Source: Gammaproteobacteria bacterium (GTDB lineage: Bacteria; Pseudomonadota; Gammaproteobacteria; Chromatiales; Chromatiaceae). From it: 11,410 nucleotides of DNA. Shown here one piece after another: positions 1 through 6,164 of the stretch. The notes beneath the pieces are model-generated. The model saw only the letters and a program-made list of their open reading frames with translations. It was not told the DNA's origin and made no database searches. Where the stretch lies: positions 1-11,410 of the forward strand of contig JABDQZ010000213.1 of NCBI GenBank assembly GCA_013041975.1. The letters run 5' to 3'. The position numbers were made by a program, and so were the translations under genes. How positions within the stretch are numbered: position 1 is the stretch's first letter; each line of letters begins with the position of its first letter.

Positions 1-408
1 GCCATCCATCAGCCGGATGGGATCCTGGATGCGATGGACGAATGGAACACTAACCAGCATGGCAACTCAGGTCTGACCCAGAGAGTAAAAGACAGTAGCT
101 ACTCAGTTGAACAGGGAGAACAGGAAACACTGGCTTTTTTAAGAGAATGGGTGCCTGAAGGGGCTTCTCCGATGTGTGGCAACAGCATTTGTCAAGACAG
201 ACGTTTCATGGCGCGTCTGATGCCTGAGCTGGAAGCTTATTTCCACTATCGCAATCTTGACGTCAGTTCGCTGAAAGAACTGGCCAAGCGCTGGAAGCCG
301 GAAATCTACAATGGCTTTGTGAAAAAATCCTTGCATCTCGCGATGGATGATATTAAGGACTCTATCGATGAACTGGCTTATTATCGAGAGCATTTTCTAG
401 TGAAGTGA
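1..408 (+). CDS. orn: Oligoribonuclease, C-terminal part (5' end outside window)
   Basis: Orn is a 3'-5' exoribonuclease of the DEDDh family. It degrades di- and short oligoribonucleotides in the cytoplasm and is the main enzyme that clears pGpG. The reading frame is open from base 1, so the gene is cut by the window edge; by comparison with E. coli Orn about 46 N-terminal residues, including the first D and E of the DEDD set, are missing. Visible family motifs are HQPDG near the edge, GNSICQDRRF (holding the third acidic residue, E. coli D112), PELEAYFHYR, DVSSLKELAKRWKP and HLAMDDIKDS (E. coli H158 and D163), ending in ELAYYREHF. The spacing of these residues equals that in the E. coli enzyme. 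The stop lies 34 bases before an HD-GYP response regulator on the same strand, with no convincing terminator between. Identity is secure; only the 5' part and its promoter cannot be judged. Confidence 0.97.
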   Translation, partial: AIHQPDGILDAMDEWNTNQHGNSGLTQRVKDSSYSVEQGEQETLAFLREWVPEGASPMCGNSICQDRRFMARLMPELEAYFHYRNLDVSSLKELAKRWKPEIYNGFVKKSLHLAMDDIKDSIDELAYYREHFLVK

Positions 409-442
409 GTATATTTTCATATCAAGTTTCGAGTTTTTTTAA

Positions 443-1492
443 ATGGCTAAATTTTGTGATTTTAAAATCCTGATTTGTGACGATTCAGTCACCAATGTCA
501 TGATTCTTTCCAAGCTTTGCGAATCGGAAGGTTTCGACAAGGTCAAAACGCTGACAGACCCCAGGAAAGTCATGCCAGTCATTGAAGAATCTGACTTTGA
601 CCTGTTGCTGCTTGATATAGAAATGCCTCATATGGATGGCTTTGAAGTGATGAGCCGGGTTCGTGAAAAATACTGCAAGGAAACCCTTCCAATCCTGATA
701 CTCACTGGTTTGCAGGATGTTGATATTCGCAACCGGGCCCTGAGTGAAGGGGCCTCGGATTTCGTCAACAAGCCGTTTGACCAGACAGAAGTCCTGTTGC
801 GGGTAAAAAACCTGATTACTGTCAGGCAGGCATACCAACTGCAGCAAAACCTCAATCATGAATTGGAACTGAAGGTGAGAATGCGCACCGAAGCGCTTAA
901 CAGGGCGACAGAGACTCTGATTCATCGTCTGGCATTGGCTGGAGAGCTACGTGATAACGAAACCGGACAGCATGTTATGCGAGTTGGTGAATATGCTCGT
1001 TTACTGGCTGAAGAGGTTGGCTTGCCAGAAGATGTCAGTTTCATGATTAACAAGGCTGCACCCCTGCATGATATTGGAAAGATCGGCATTCCTGACAGCA
1101 TTTTACTGAAACCCGATCAGCTGGATGATTCTGAGCGACATGTTATGAATTCCCATACGCTAATGGGAGCTGAATTGCTGGGAGATCATGATTCACTGTT
1201 AATTCAACTGGCAGCAAGCATCGCCAAGAGTCATCATGAAAAATGGGATGGCAGCGGTTATCCAAACAAACTTTCAGGAGAATCGATTCCGATTGAAGGA
1301 CGCATTACCTCAATCAGTGATGTTTTTGATGCTTTGACCACGGAACGTCCCTACAAACAGGCCTGGTCTATAGAAGCGGCGCTTGAGCATTTACAGGCTG
1401 AAGCCGGTAAAAGCTTTGACCCAACATTAGTCCAATTGTTTATCGATAACATTGAAAAAGTGAAGTTGATTCATCACGCCTACAAGGATTGA
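443..1492 (+). CDS. Response regulator with HD-GYP c-di-GMP phosphodiesterase domain (RpfG-like)
   Basis: This 349-residue cytoplasmic protein has an N-terminal receiver (REC) domain and a C-terminal HD-GYP domain. REC (about 7-125) shows the acidic pair D13/D14, phospho-acceptor D58 in LLLLDIEMP, T88 and K110 in NKPF. Residues about 128-165 look like a helical, probably coiled-coil linker. The HD-GYP domain shows LRDNETGQH (E173, H177), HDIGKIGIPD (H209, D210), H238, HHEKWDGSGYP (H264, H265, intact GYP) and SDVFDALTTERPYK (D293). All expected metal-ligand positions seem present, so it should be active and hydrolyse c-di-GMP to pGpG or GMP when phosphorylated. There is no DNA-binding domain and no partner histidine kinase in the window. 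The Shine-Dalgarno is weak (GAG at 431-433). It follows orn by 34 bases, probably in one transcript, and its 3' end overlaps the opposite-strand queG by 13 bases. It is not part of the E. coli version of this cluster. Confidence 0.93.
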   Translation: MAKFCDFKILICDDSVTNVMILSKLCESEGFDKVKTLTDPRKVMPVIEESDFDLLLLDIEMPHMDGFEVMSRVREKYCKETLPILILTGLQDVDIRNRALSEGASDFVNKPFDQTEVLLRVKNLITVRQAYQLQQNLNHELELKVRMRTEALNRATETLIHRLALAGELRDNETGQHVMRVGEYARLLAEEVGLPEDVSFMINKAAPLHDIGKIGIPDSILLKPDQLDDSERHVMNSHTLMGAELLGDHDSLLIQLAASIAKSHHEKWDGSGYPNKLSGESIPIEGRITSISDVFDALTTERPYKQAWSIEAALEHLQAEAGKSFDPTLVQLFIDNIEKVKLIHHAYKD

Positions 1493-2559
1493 TCATGCTG
1501 TTGTAATGCCCAGTCAATATGTTCAGAAACCATCTCTGAAGCGGTTTGCGATTTTTTACGCTGCAGTGCCTTTATGACTTCTGGTGTTTTTTCCTGATTA
1601 CCCAATGCAATAGCAATATTTCTTAGCCATTTGAAATAGCCGATACGACGTATTGCAGAACCTTCAGTTTTTTTCAGGAAGCTATTTTCATCCCACTCAA
1701 ACAGTTCCAGCAGTGTGGACTGATCCAGCTGTTGACGTGGCATGAAATCTTCTTCATAGGACACTTTTGCAAAACGGTTCCAGGGGCAGACCTGCTGGCA
1801 GTCATCACAACCATAAATTCTGTTGCCCATCGCTTTTCTGAACTCGACAGGGATGCTGTCACTGAGTTCGATTGTCAGGTAAGAAATACAACGACGTGCA
1901 TCCAGTTGATAAGGAGCAACGATTGCCTGTGTCGGGCAGATATCGATACAGGCTGTGCAATCACCGCAATGGGAGGCGACTGCTTCATCAGTGGGTAATG
2001 GCAGGCTGGTGTATATTTCCCCGAGAAAAAACCATGAACCGGCGTCGCGATCCAGTAGATTGGTGTGTTTGCCAATCCAGCCCAGTCCGGCTTTTTCAGC
2101 CAGCGCTTTTTCCATGACAGGTGCTGAATCGACGAATACGCGAAAGTTATGCGATTTATCAAACCTGGTTTCAATCTCTTTATTGATTCGATTAACCAGT
2201 TGCTGTAGCCGCTTGCGTAACAGCTTGTGATAATCACGTCCAAGGGCATATCGTGATACGAAGGCTTGGGCCGGCTGTTCCAGCAATTCCTTGGGATTAA
2301 TGTCCTCTTCGGGAAGATAGTCCATGCGGCAAGAAATCACCCGGCAGGTATTTTCCACCAGTTGTTCGGGGTGAGTACGTTTGGAACCATGGCGCTGCAT
2401 GTATTCCATATCACCATGAAAATCACGCTCAAGCCATGAGGATAAATGTTTTTCTGCATTACTCAGATCAATATCAGAAATACCGGTTTTCTGAAAACCC
2501 AGTTCGCTGGCCCACTGTTTTATCCGTCGGGCAAGTTGATCAAGTAACGGTTGATCCAC
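1480..2559 (-). CDS. queG: Epoxyqueuosine reductase
   Basis: QueG catalyses the last step of queuosine synthesis, reducing epoxyqueuosine to queuosine at the wobble base of GUN tRNAs, using cobalamin and two 4Fe-4S clusters. The 359-residue product aligns with E. coli QueG along its length but lacks about 20 residues of its C-terminal tail. Visible are SRYALGRDYHKLLR (102-115), FVDSAPVMEKALAEKAGLGW (142-161, with D144 as the likely proton donor), the ferredoxin motif C198-x2-C201-x2-C204-x3-C208-P, RRCISYLTIEL with C224, and C251-x2-C254-x3-C258-P, giving eight cysteines for two clusters. EGSAIRRIGYFKWLRNIAIALGN (299-321) is the family C-terminal signature. The start codon is GTG (2557-2559); upstream in the frame I see no ATG, and the N-terminus MDQPLLDQLARRIKQW fits the family. 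It is convergent with the HD-GYP gene and divergent from nnrDE. Confidence 0.96.
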   Translation of the reverse strand: MDQPLLDQLARRIKQWASELGFQKTGISDIDLSNAEKHLSSWLERDFHGDMEYMQRHGSKRTHPEQLVENTCRVISCRMDYLPEEDINPKELLEQPAQAFVSRYALGRDYHKLLRKRLQQLVNRINKEIETRFDKSHNFRVFVDSAPVMEKALAEKAGLGWIGKHTNLLDRDAGSWFFLGEIYTSLPLPTDEAVASHCGDCTACIDICPTQAIVAPYQLDARRCISYLTIELSDSIPVEFRKAMGNRIYGCDDCQQVCPWNRFAKVSYEEDFMPRQQLDQSTLLELFEWDENSFLKKTEGSAIRRIGYFKWLRNIAIALGNQEKTPEVIKALQRKKSQTASEMVSEHIDWALQQHDQSL

Positions 2560-2578
2560 AATAAAAGTTATATCCGGT

Positions 2579-2608
2579 TTGATGATTATGGCTATGATGC
2601 ATGATAAT
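2579..2608 (+). promoter_or_regulatory. Candidate sigma-70 promoter for nnrDE-tsaE
   Basis: TTGATG (2579-2584) and GATAAT (2603-2608) are separated by 18 bases. Transcription would begin near 2615, downstream of the first in-frame ATG at 2601. That favours a later start codon for nnrDE. It overlaps the queG promoter candidate, so the two divergent genes would compete for polymerase. Confidence 0.35.
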
Positions 2609-2613
2609 AAGAA
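2585..2613 (-). promoter_or_regulatory. Candidate sigma-70 promoter for queG
   Basis: Read on the minus strand, TTCTTA (2608-2613) and CATAAT (2585-2590) are separated by 17 bases. The -10 element is good and the -35 only fair. It lies about 25 bases upstream of the GTG start and overlaps the candidate nnrDE promoter on the other strand. It was found by eye and is not tested. Confidence 0.3.
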
Positions 2614-2639
2614 CCATGAACAAGCCCGGATTTAGAACC

Positions 2640-4142
2640 ATGCCGACAAAAGAGCAATTGCCCTATGCGCTGTACCGAGCAGAGCAGGTAAGAAAATTTG
2701 ATGCTCTGGCAATTAACAAATACCAGATACCTGGTCAGACACTGATGGGGAGGGCCGGTAAGGCGGCTTTTGATCTATTGCGTAACACCTGGCCTGAAGC
2801 GAAACGCCTGGTTGTTGTCACCGGTAGCGGTAACAATGCTGGAGATGGTTATTGTGTGGCTTTACTGGCGTTGCAGGCGGGTCTTGATGTTCGGGTACTC
2901 GAACTCGCTGAACATGAGCAATTGACTGCCGATGCGGCTTATTATGCGACTGAATTTATTAACGCCGCCGGGCAGTGTAGTGAATATGAAAATCTGCCAC
3001 TGGACTGTGATGTTATTGTTGATGCCATTCTGGGTACCGGGCTGAATACAGATGTCAGGGGAGCATGGGCTTCTGTGATTCATGCTATCAACCATCACAA
3101 AGCCAGCGTACTTGCACTGGATATTCCTTCCGGCTTGCATGCTGATAGCGGGACGGTATTGGGTACTGCTGTTAAGGCCGATCATTCCATCAGTTTTATT
3201 GGCCTGAAACAGGGTATGTTTACCGGCAGGGCCAGGGATTACTGTGGTGAGATTCATTTTCATGCACTGGATATCCCGGCGCGTATCTACGCCAGTGAAA
3301 TTCTTGCCTGTCGCCGTATCGACTGGCAAAAACTGAAACAACGCCTGGTGAGCAGGCCGCGATCTGCCCATAAAGGCGATTTCGGTCGCGTGCTTGTAGT
3401 CGCAGGTAACAAGGGCTTTGCAGGAGCTGCCCGGTTATGCGCCGAAGCGGCATTGCGCTCTGGTGCTGGACTGGTATCCGTAGCTACGCATGCCTTTCAT
3501 GCTGCAACATTGAATACAGGCCGACCAGAATTGATGGTGCATGCAGTTGAAGCACCCAGCGACATTAAAAGTCTGCTCAATCAAGCTACGGCCATTGTTA
3601 TTGGTCCGGGATTAGGTCAGGATCCATGGGCGCTTCAGTTACTGGAAGCCGTGCTGCAATCCGGTAAGCGAGCGGTTATCGATGCAGACGCACTTAACCT
3701 GCTGGCGTCCGGCGCCGTTGCGTTACCTGCAGGGACTGAATATGTCCTTACTCCTCATCCTGGAGAGGCTGGCAGGTTACTGCAAACTGATGTGACCGCA
3801 ATAGAAAGTGACCGCTTTGCAGCCGTCAGCAAACTGTCTCAGCAATTGCGGGTATCCGTAGTACTCAAAGGTGCGGGAACCCTGGTTGCCAGCCAGTCAG
3901 GAAAACCCATGGCGGCCTGTTCACAGGGCAACCCGGGGATGGCAAGCGGTGGTATGGGTGATGTCCTGGCGGGCTTGCTGGGAACATTTCTGGCCCAAAA
4001 TGAGGATATTGATGATGCGGTCTGTCTGGGTGTATGTCTGCATGCTGCCGCAGCTGATGTTGCTGCACAACAGGGAGAAACCGGTTTACTGGCCAGTGAC
4101 CTGTTTGAACACCTCAGGGGACTGCTCAATGACATCGGTTGA
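2640..4142 (+). CDS. nnrDE (yjeF): Bifunctional NAD(P)H-hydrate epimerase / ADP-dependent NAD(P)HX dehydratase
   Basis: This fusion enzyme repairs hydrated NADH and NADPH: the N-terminal YjeF_N domain interconverts the R and S hydrates, and the C-terminal ribokinase-like domain dehydrates the S form using ADP. Counting from this start, the epimerase half shows GSGNNAGDG (62-70), VDAILGTGL and DIPSG (161-165). The dehydratase half shows HKGDFGRVLVVAGNKGFAGA (from 244), GPGLG (322-326), DADALNLLA (348-356), TPHPGE (371-376), LKGAGT and GNPGMASGGMGDVLAG (430-445, catalytic D441). The frame stays open to ATG 2601, with another ATG at 2616. I chose 2640 because GGA lies 9 bases upstream, the leading residues then match usual family length, and the candidate promoter overlaps the earlier ATG. 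The start is the only uncertain part. The 3' end overlaps tsaE by 14 bases. It is 500 residues from 2640, or 513 from 2601. Confidence 0.94.
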   Translation: MPTKEQLPYALYRAEQVRKFDALAINKYQIPGQTLMGRAGKAAFDLLRNTWPEAKRLVVVTGSGNNAGDGYCVALLALQAGLDVRVLELAEHEQLTADAAYYATEFINAAGQCSEYENLPLDCDVIVDAILGTGLNTDVRGAWASVIHAINHHKASVLALDIPSGLHADSGTVLGTAVKADHSISFIGLKQGMFTGRARDYCGEIHFHALDIPARIYASEILACRRIDWQKLKQRLVSRPRSAHKGDFGRVLVVAGNKGFAGAARLCAEAALRSGAGLVSVATHAFHAATLNTGRPELMVHAVEAPSDIKSLLNQATAIVIGPGLGQDPWALQLLEAVLQSGKRAVIDADALNLLASGAVALPAGTEYVLTPHPGEAGRLLQTDVTAIESDRFAAVSKLSQQLRVSVVLKGAGTLVASQSGKPMAACSQGNPGMASGGMGDVLAGLLGTFLAQNEDIDDAVCLGVCLHAAAADVAAQQGETGLLASDLFEHLRGLLNDIG

Positions 4143-4590
4143 ATGTAGCCTGGAAAGTGGGCAGGATCAGGAAGCCTATGGCGAGTATCTGGCCGGCTAC
4201 TGCAATAAGGGACTGGTTATCTATCTGCAAGGGCCGCTGGGTGCCGGTAAAACCACGTTAACCCGCGGTTTCCTGCGTGGCCTGGGTTATTCCGGAAAAG
4301 TTAAGAGCCCAACTTATACACTGGTTGAAGAGTATTCATTGCCTCAAAGGAACTGTGTCCATTTTGACCTGTATCGCCTGGCTGACCCTGAAGAGCTGGA
4401 GTTCATGGGAATTCGCGACTTTACGCTGGAGCAGGACATTCTGCTGGTGGAGTGGCCGGACAAGGGGACGGGGTTTCTGCCAGAGGCTGACCTGTTAATC
4501 AATATTTCATATGCGGAAACCGGTAGAACTGTGCAAATTCTGTCCAATACAGAAAAAGGTAATATCTATCTTAAACAACTACCTTTGTGA
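4129..4590 (+). CDS. tsaE: tRNA N6-threonylcarbamoyladenosine (t6A) synthesis ATPase
   Basis: TsaE is the P-loop ATPase that works with TsaB and TsaD to transfer threonylcarbamoyl to A37 of ANN-decoding tRNAs; in most bacteria it is essential. The 153-residue product shows Walker A GPLGAGKTT (35-43, K41), RGFLRGLGYSGKVKSPTYTLVEEY (switch region, 46-69), HFDLYRLADPEELEFMGIRD (78-97, D80) and LVEWPDKGTG (106-115, E108 and W109), all family hallmarks. The frame is open far upstream, but that part is a shadow of nnrDE. ATG 4129 is supported by AGGGGA at 4116-4121, 7 bases upstream, and by family length. The 14-base overlap with the nnrDE stop suggests translational coupling. No strong terminator follows. 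Confidence 0.97.
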   Translation: MTSVECSLESGQDQEAYGEYLAGYCNKGLVIYLQGPLGAGKTTLTRGFLRGLGYSGKVKSPTYTLVEEYSLPQRNCVHFDLYRLADPEELEFMGIRDFTLEQDILLVEWPDKGTGFLPEADLLINISYAETGRTVQILSNTEKGNIYLKQLPL

Positions 4591-4606
4591 CCTTCATCAA
4601 AAAAAC

Positions 4607-4637
4607 TTTACAAATGTTACCTATCTAGAGGTAATAT
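4607..4637 (+). promoter_or_regulatory. Candidate amiB promoter with a dyad between -35 and -10
   Basis: In the 108-base gap before amiB, TTTACA (4607-4612) and TAATAT (4632-4637) are spaced 19 bases apart, slightly long for sigma-70. A perfect 6-base inverted repeat, TTACCT-N6-AGGTAA (4617-4634), lies between them and touches the -10. The position is typical of an operator, but the dyad is AT-rich and could be chance. Confidence 0.35.
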
Positions 4638-4698
4638 ATAGAAAAAATAATAATACAATGCTATGCTCTCTGTAAGTTTTTCGGGGGAAGACGGGTAG

Positions 4699-6111
4699 AT
4701 GTTGATAAAAAAAGCAATTGCTTTCCTGTTTTTGTTTTTGTTTTCACTGCCAATAGTGGCCAAATCGTCACTCGTTGATGGTGTTCGGATCTGGTCTGCT
4801 CCTGACCATTCACGCCTGGTGTTCGACGTCGATGGCCCGATAAAATACAACACTTTCCGACTCGGCAAGCCAGAGCGTCTGGTTATTGATTTCAAGAATG
4901 CCAAATTGCGTGGCAAGCTGGCCAAACCTGCCGATAATGACCTGTTTATCGAAGACCTGCGTTTTGCCAAAAGGAATAAATCAGATTTTCGTGTTGTCCT
5001 TGATCTTAAAAATAAAAGCAAACCCAAGACTTTTGTGCTGGAACCAAGCCAGCAATACAAGTATCGACTGGTTATTGACCTTGAGGGTATCGGTACACCC
5101 GCTGGAGCAAACAAAGCGGCCAAAGCCGTCAGCACCAAAAAGCAGTCAGTTAAAGCCAAACAGCATTCTGTTTCTCCAAAGAAACAAGCCGTTGTAGCCA
5201 AAAAAACAACATCGAAGAAAATTGCCAAGTCAGTTAAAGACCGCAATCAGCTCAGAGACATCGTTGTCGCCATTGATGCAGGGCATGGCGGAGATGATCC
5301 GGGGGCAAGCGGCCCGACCGGGCTCAAGGAAAAAGCGGTTGTCATGAAAATTGCCCGCAAACTGCATGCGCTATTGAAGAAGGAAAAAGGTTTCAAGCCG
5401 GTACTGACCCGTCAGGGCGACTACTACATCGGACTGCGCAACCGCATGAAAATTGCCCGCAAGCACAAGGCTGACCTGTTTGTTTCGATTCACGCCGATG
5501 CATTTAAAGACCGCCGGGTGCGTGGCGCTTCAGTTTATGTATTGTCTTCCCGTGGCGCTTCCAGTGAAGCCGCTCGCTGGCTGGCTGACAAGGAAAACGC
5601 GGCTGACCTGGTCGGTGGCGTAAAGCTTGAAGACAAGGATGACATGCTAGCCTCAGTTTTGTTGGATTTGTCGCAGACAGCGACTCGCCAGGCCAGTATG
5701 GTGGTCGCAGACAGTGTTTACAAACAGTTGAAACGCAATGGTAAAACTCATGGCAGGCGAGTACAAAAAGCCGGTTTCATGGTGCTGAAGTCACCTGACG
5801 TGCCTTCGCTGCTGGTGGAAACAGCATTCATTTCCAATCCATCTGAAGAACGCAACCTGAAAAGCACTTCCTACCAGAAGAAAATGGCTAAAGCGATGAT
5901 GATGGGTATTAAGAACTATTTTTTACAGTCTCCGCCACCGGGCAGCTGGCTGGCAACGGTAGCTCCCAAAAAACATACGATTGTCTCAGGTGAAACGCTG
6001 TCGGAAATCGCACAGCAGTATCGTGTGAGCCTGACAACCTTGCGTCGTACCAACGGTATCAAGGGCAATCATCTACGAGTGGGCCAGGTACTGACTATCC
6101 CCAGAAGCTGA
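4699..6111 (+). CDS. amiB: Periplasmic N-acetylmuramoyl-L-alanine amidase with LysM domain
   Basis: AmiB cuts the amide bond between N-acetylmuramic acid and the stem peptide, splitting septal peptidoglycan during cell division. The 470-residue protein begins with a signal peptide (KK, hydrophobic 6-20, probable cleavage after VAK). An AMIN domain (about 25-130) should direct it to the septum. A lysine- and alanine-rich linker (137-180) follows, then the zinc amidase domain (187-410) with DAGHGG (H196), E211 in LKEK, SIHAD (H265) and LLVETAFISN (E374). The segment 284-328 (SSEAARWLADKENAAD onward) matches the autoinhibitory insert of AmiB/AmiC-type enzymes, which EnvC or NlpD activators relieve in E. 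coli. A LysM domain closes the protein (426-467, HTIVSGETLSEIAQQYRVS). GGGGAAG lies 8 bases before ATG 4699. No activator gene is in the window. Confidence 0.96.
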   Translation: MLIKKAIAFLFLFLFSLPIVAKSSLVDGVRIWSAPDHSRLVFDVDGPIKYNTFRLGKPERLVIDFKNAKLRGKLAKPADNDLFIEDLRFAKRNKSDFRVVLDLKNKSKPKTFVLEPSQQYKYRLVIDLEGIGTPAGANKAAKAVSTKKQSVKAKQHSVSPKKQAVVAKKTTSKKIAKSVKDRNQLRDIVVAIDAGHGGDDPGASGPTGLKEKAVVMKIARKLHALLKKEKGFKPVLTRQGDYYIGLRNRMKIARKHKADLFVSIHADAFKDRRVRGASVYVLSSRGASSEAARWLADKENAADLVGGVKLEDKDDMLASVLLDLSQTATRQASMVVADSVYKQLKRNGKTHGRRVQKAGFMVLKSPDVPSLLVETAFISNPSEERNLKSTSYQKKMAKAMMMGIKNYFLQSPPPGSWLATVAPKKHTIVSGETLSEIAQQYRVSLTTLRRTNGIKGNHLRVGQVLTIPRS

Positions 6112-6164
6112 GAAGGTATGCTCTCTCGTTTTGGTCTGTCTCGGTTTCGTGTCACAATCCTTGA

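Noticed and set aside
409..442. T tract (434-440) between orn and the HD-GYP gene as a terminator of orn
   Set aside because: The sequence before it forms only a weak AT-rich, bulged hairpin without GC pairs, so an intrinsic terminator is not supported.
443..1492. HD-GYP gene as a recently transferred cargo gene
   Set aside because: Base and codon use look like the neighbours, there are no repeats or mobile genes at its borders, and its end overlaps queG; an old, settled insertion or lineage-specific order is more likely.
3871..4128. Long N-terminal extension of TsaE (open frame from 3871)
   Set aside because: It lies entirely inside nnrDE in another frame, has no family similarity, and ATG 4129 has a strong ribosome site and the right length.
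5107..5238. Lysine/alanine-rich linker of AmiB as a DNA repeat array or recent insertion
   Set aside because: The repeats are loose at both DNA and protein level; such linkers between AMIN and amidase domains are common.
4617..5246. Opposite-strand open frame over the start of amiB (209 codons)
   Set aside because: It is a shadow of the lysine-rich amiB coding sequence and extends through the promoter gap; composition is unusual and no motif is recognisable.
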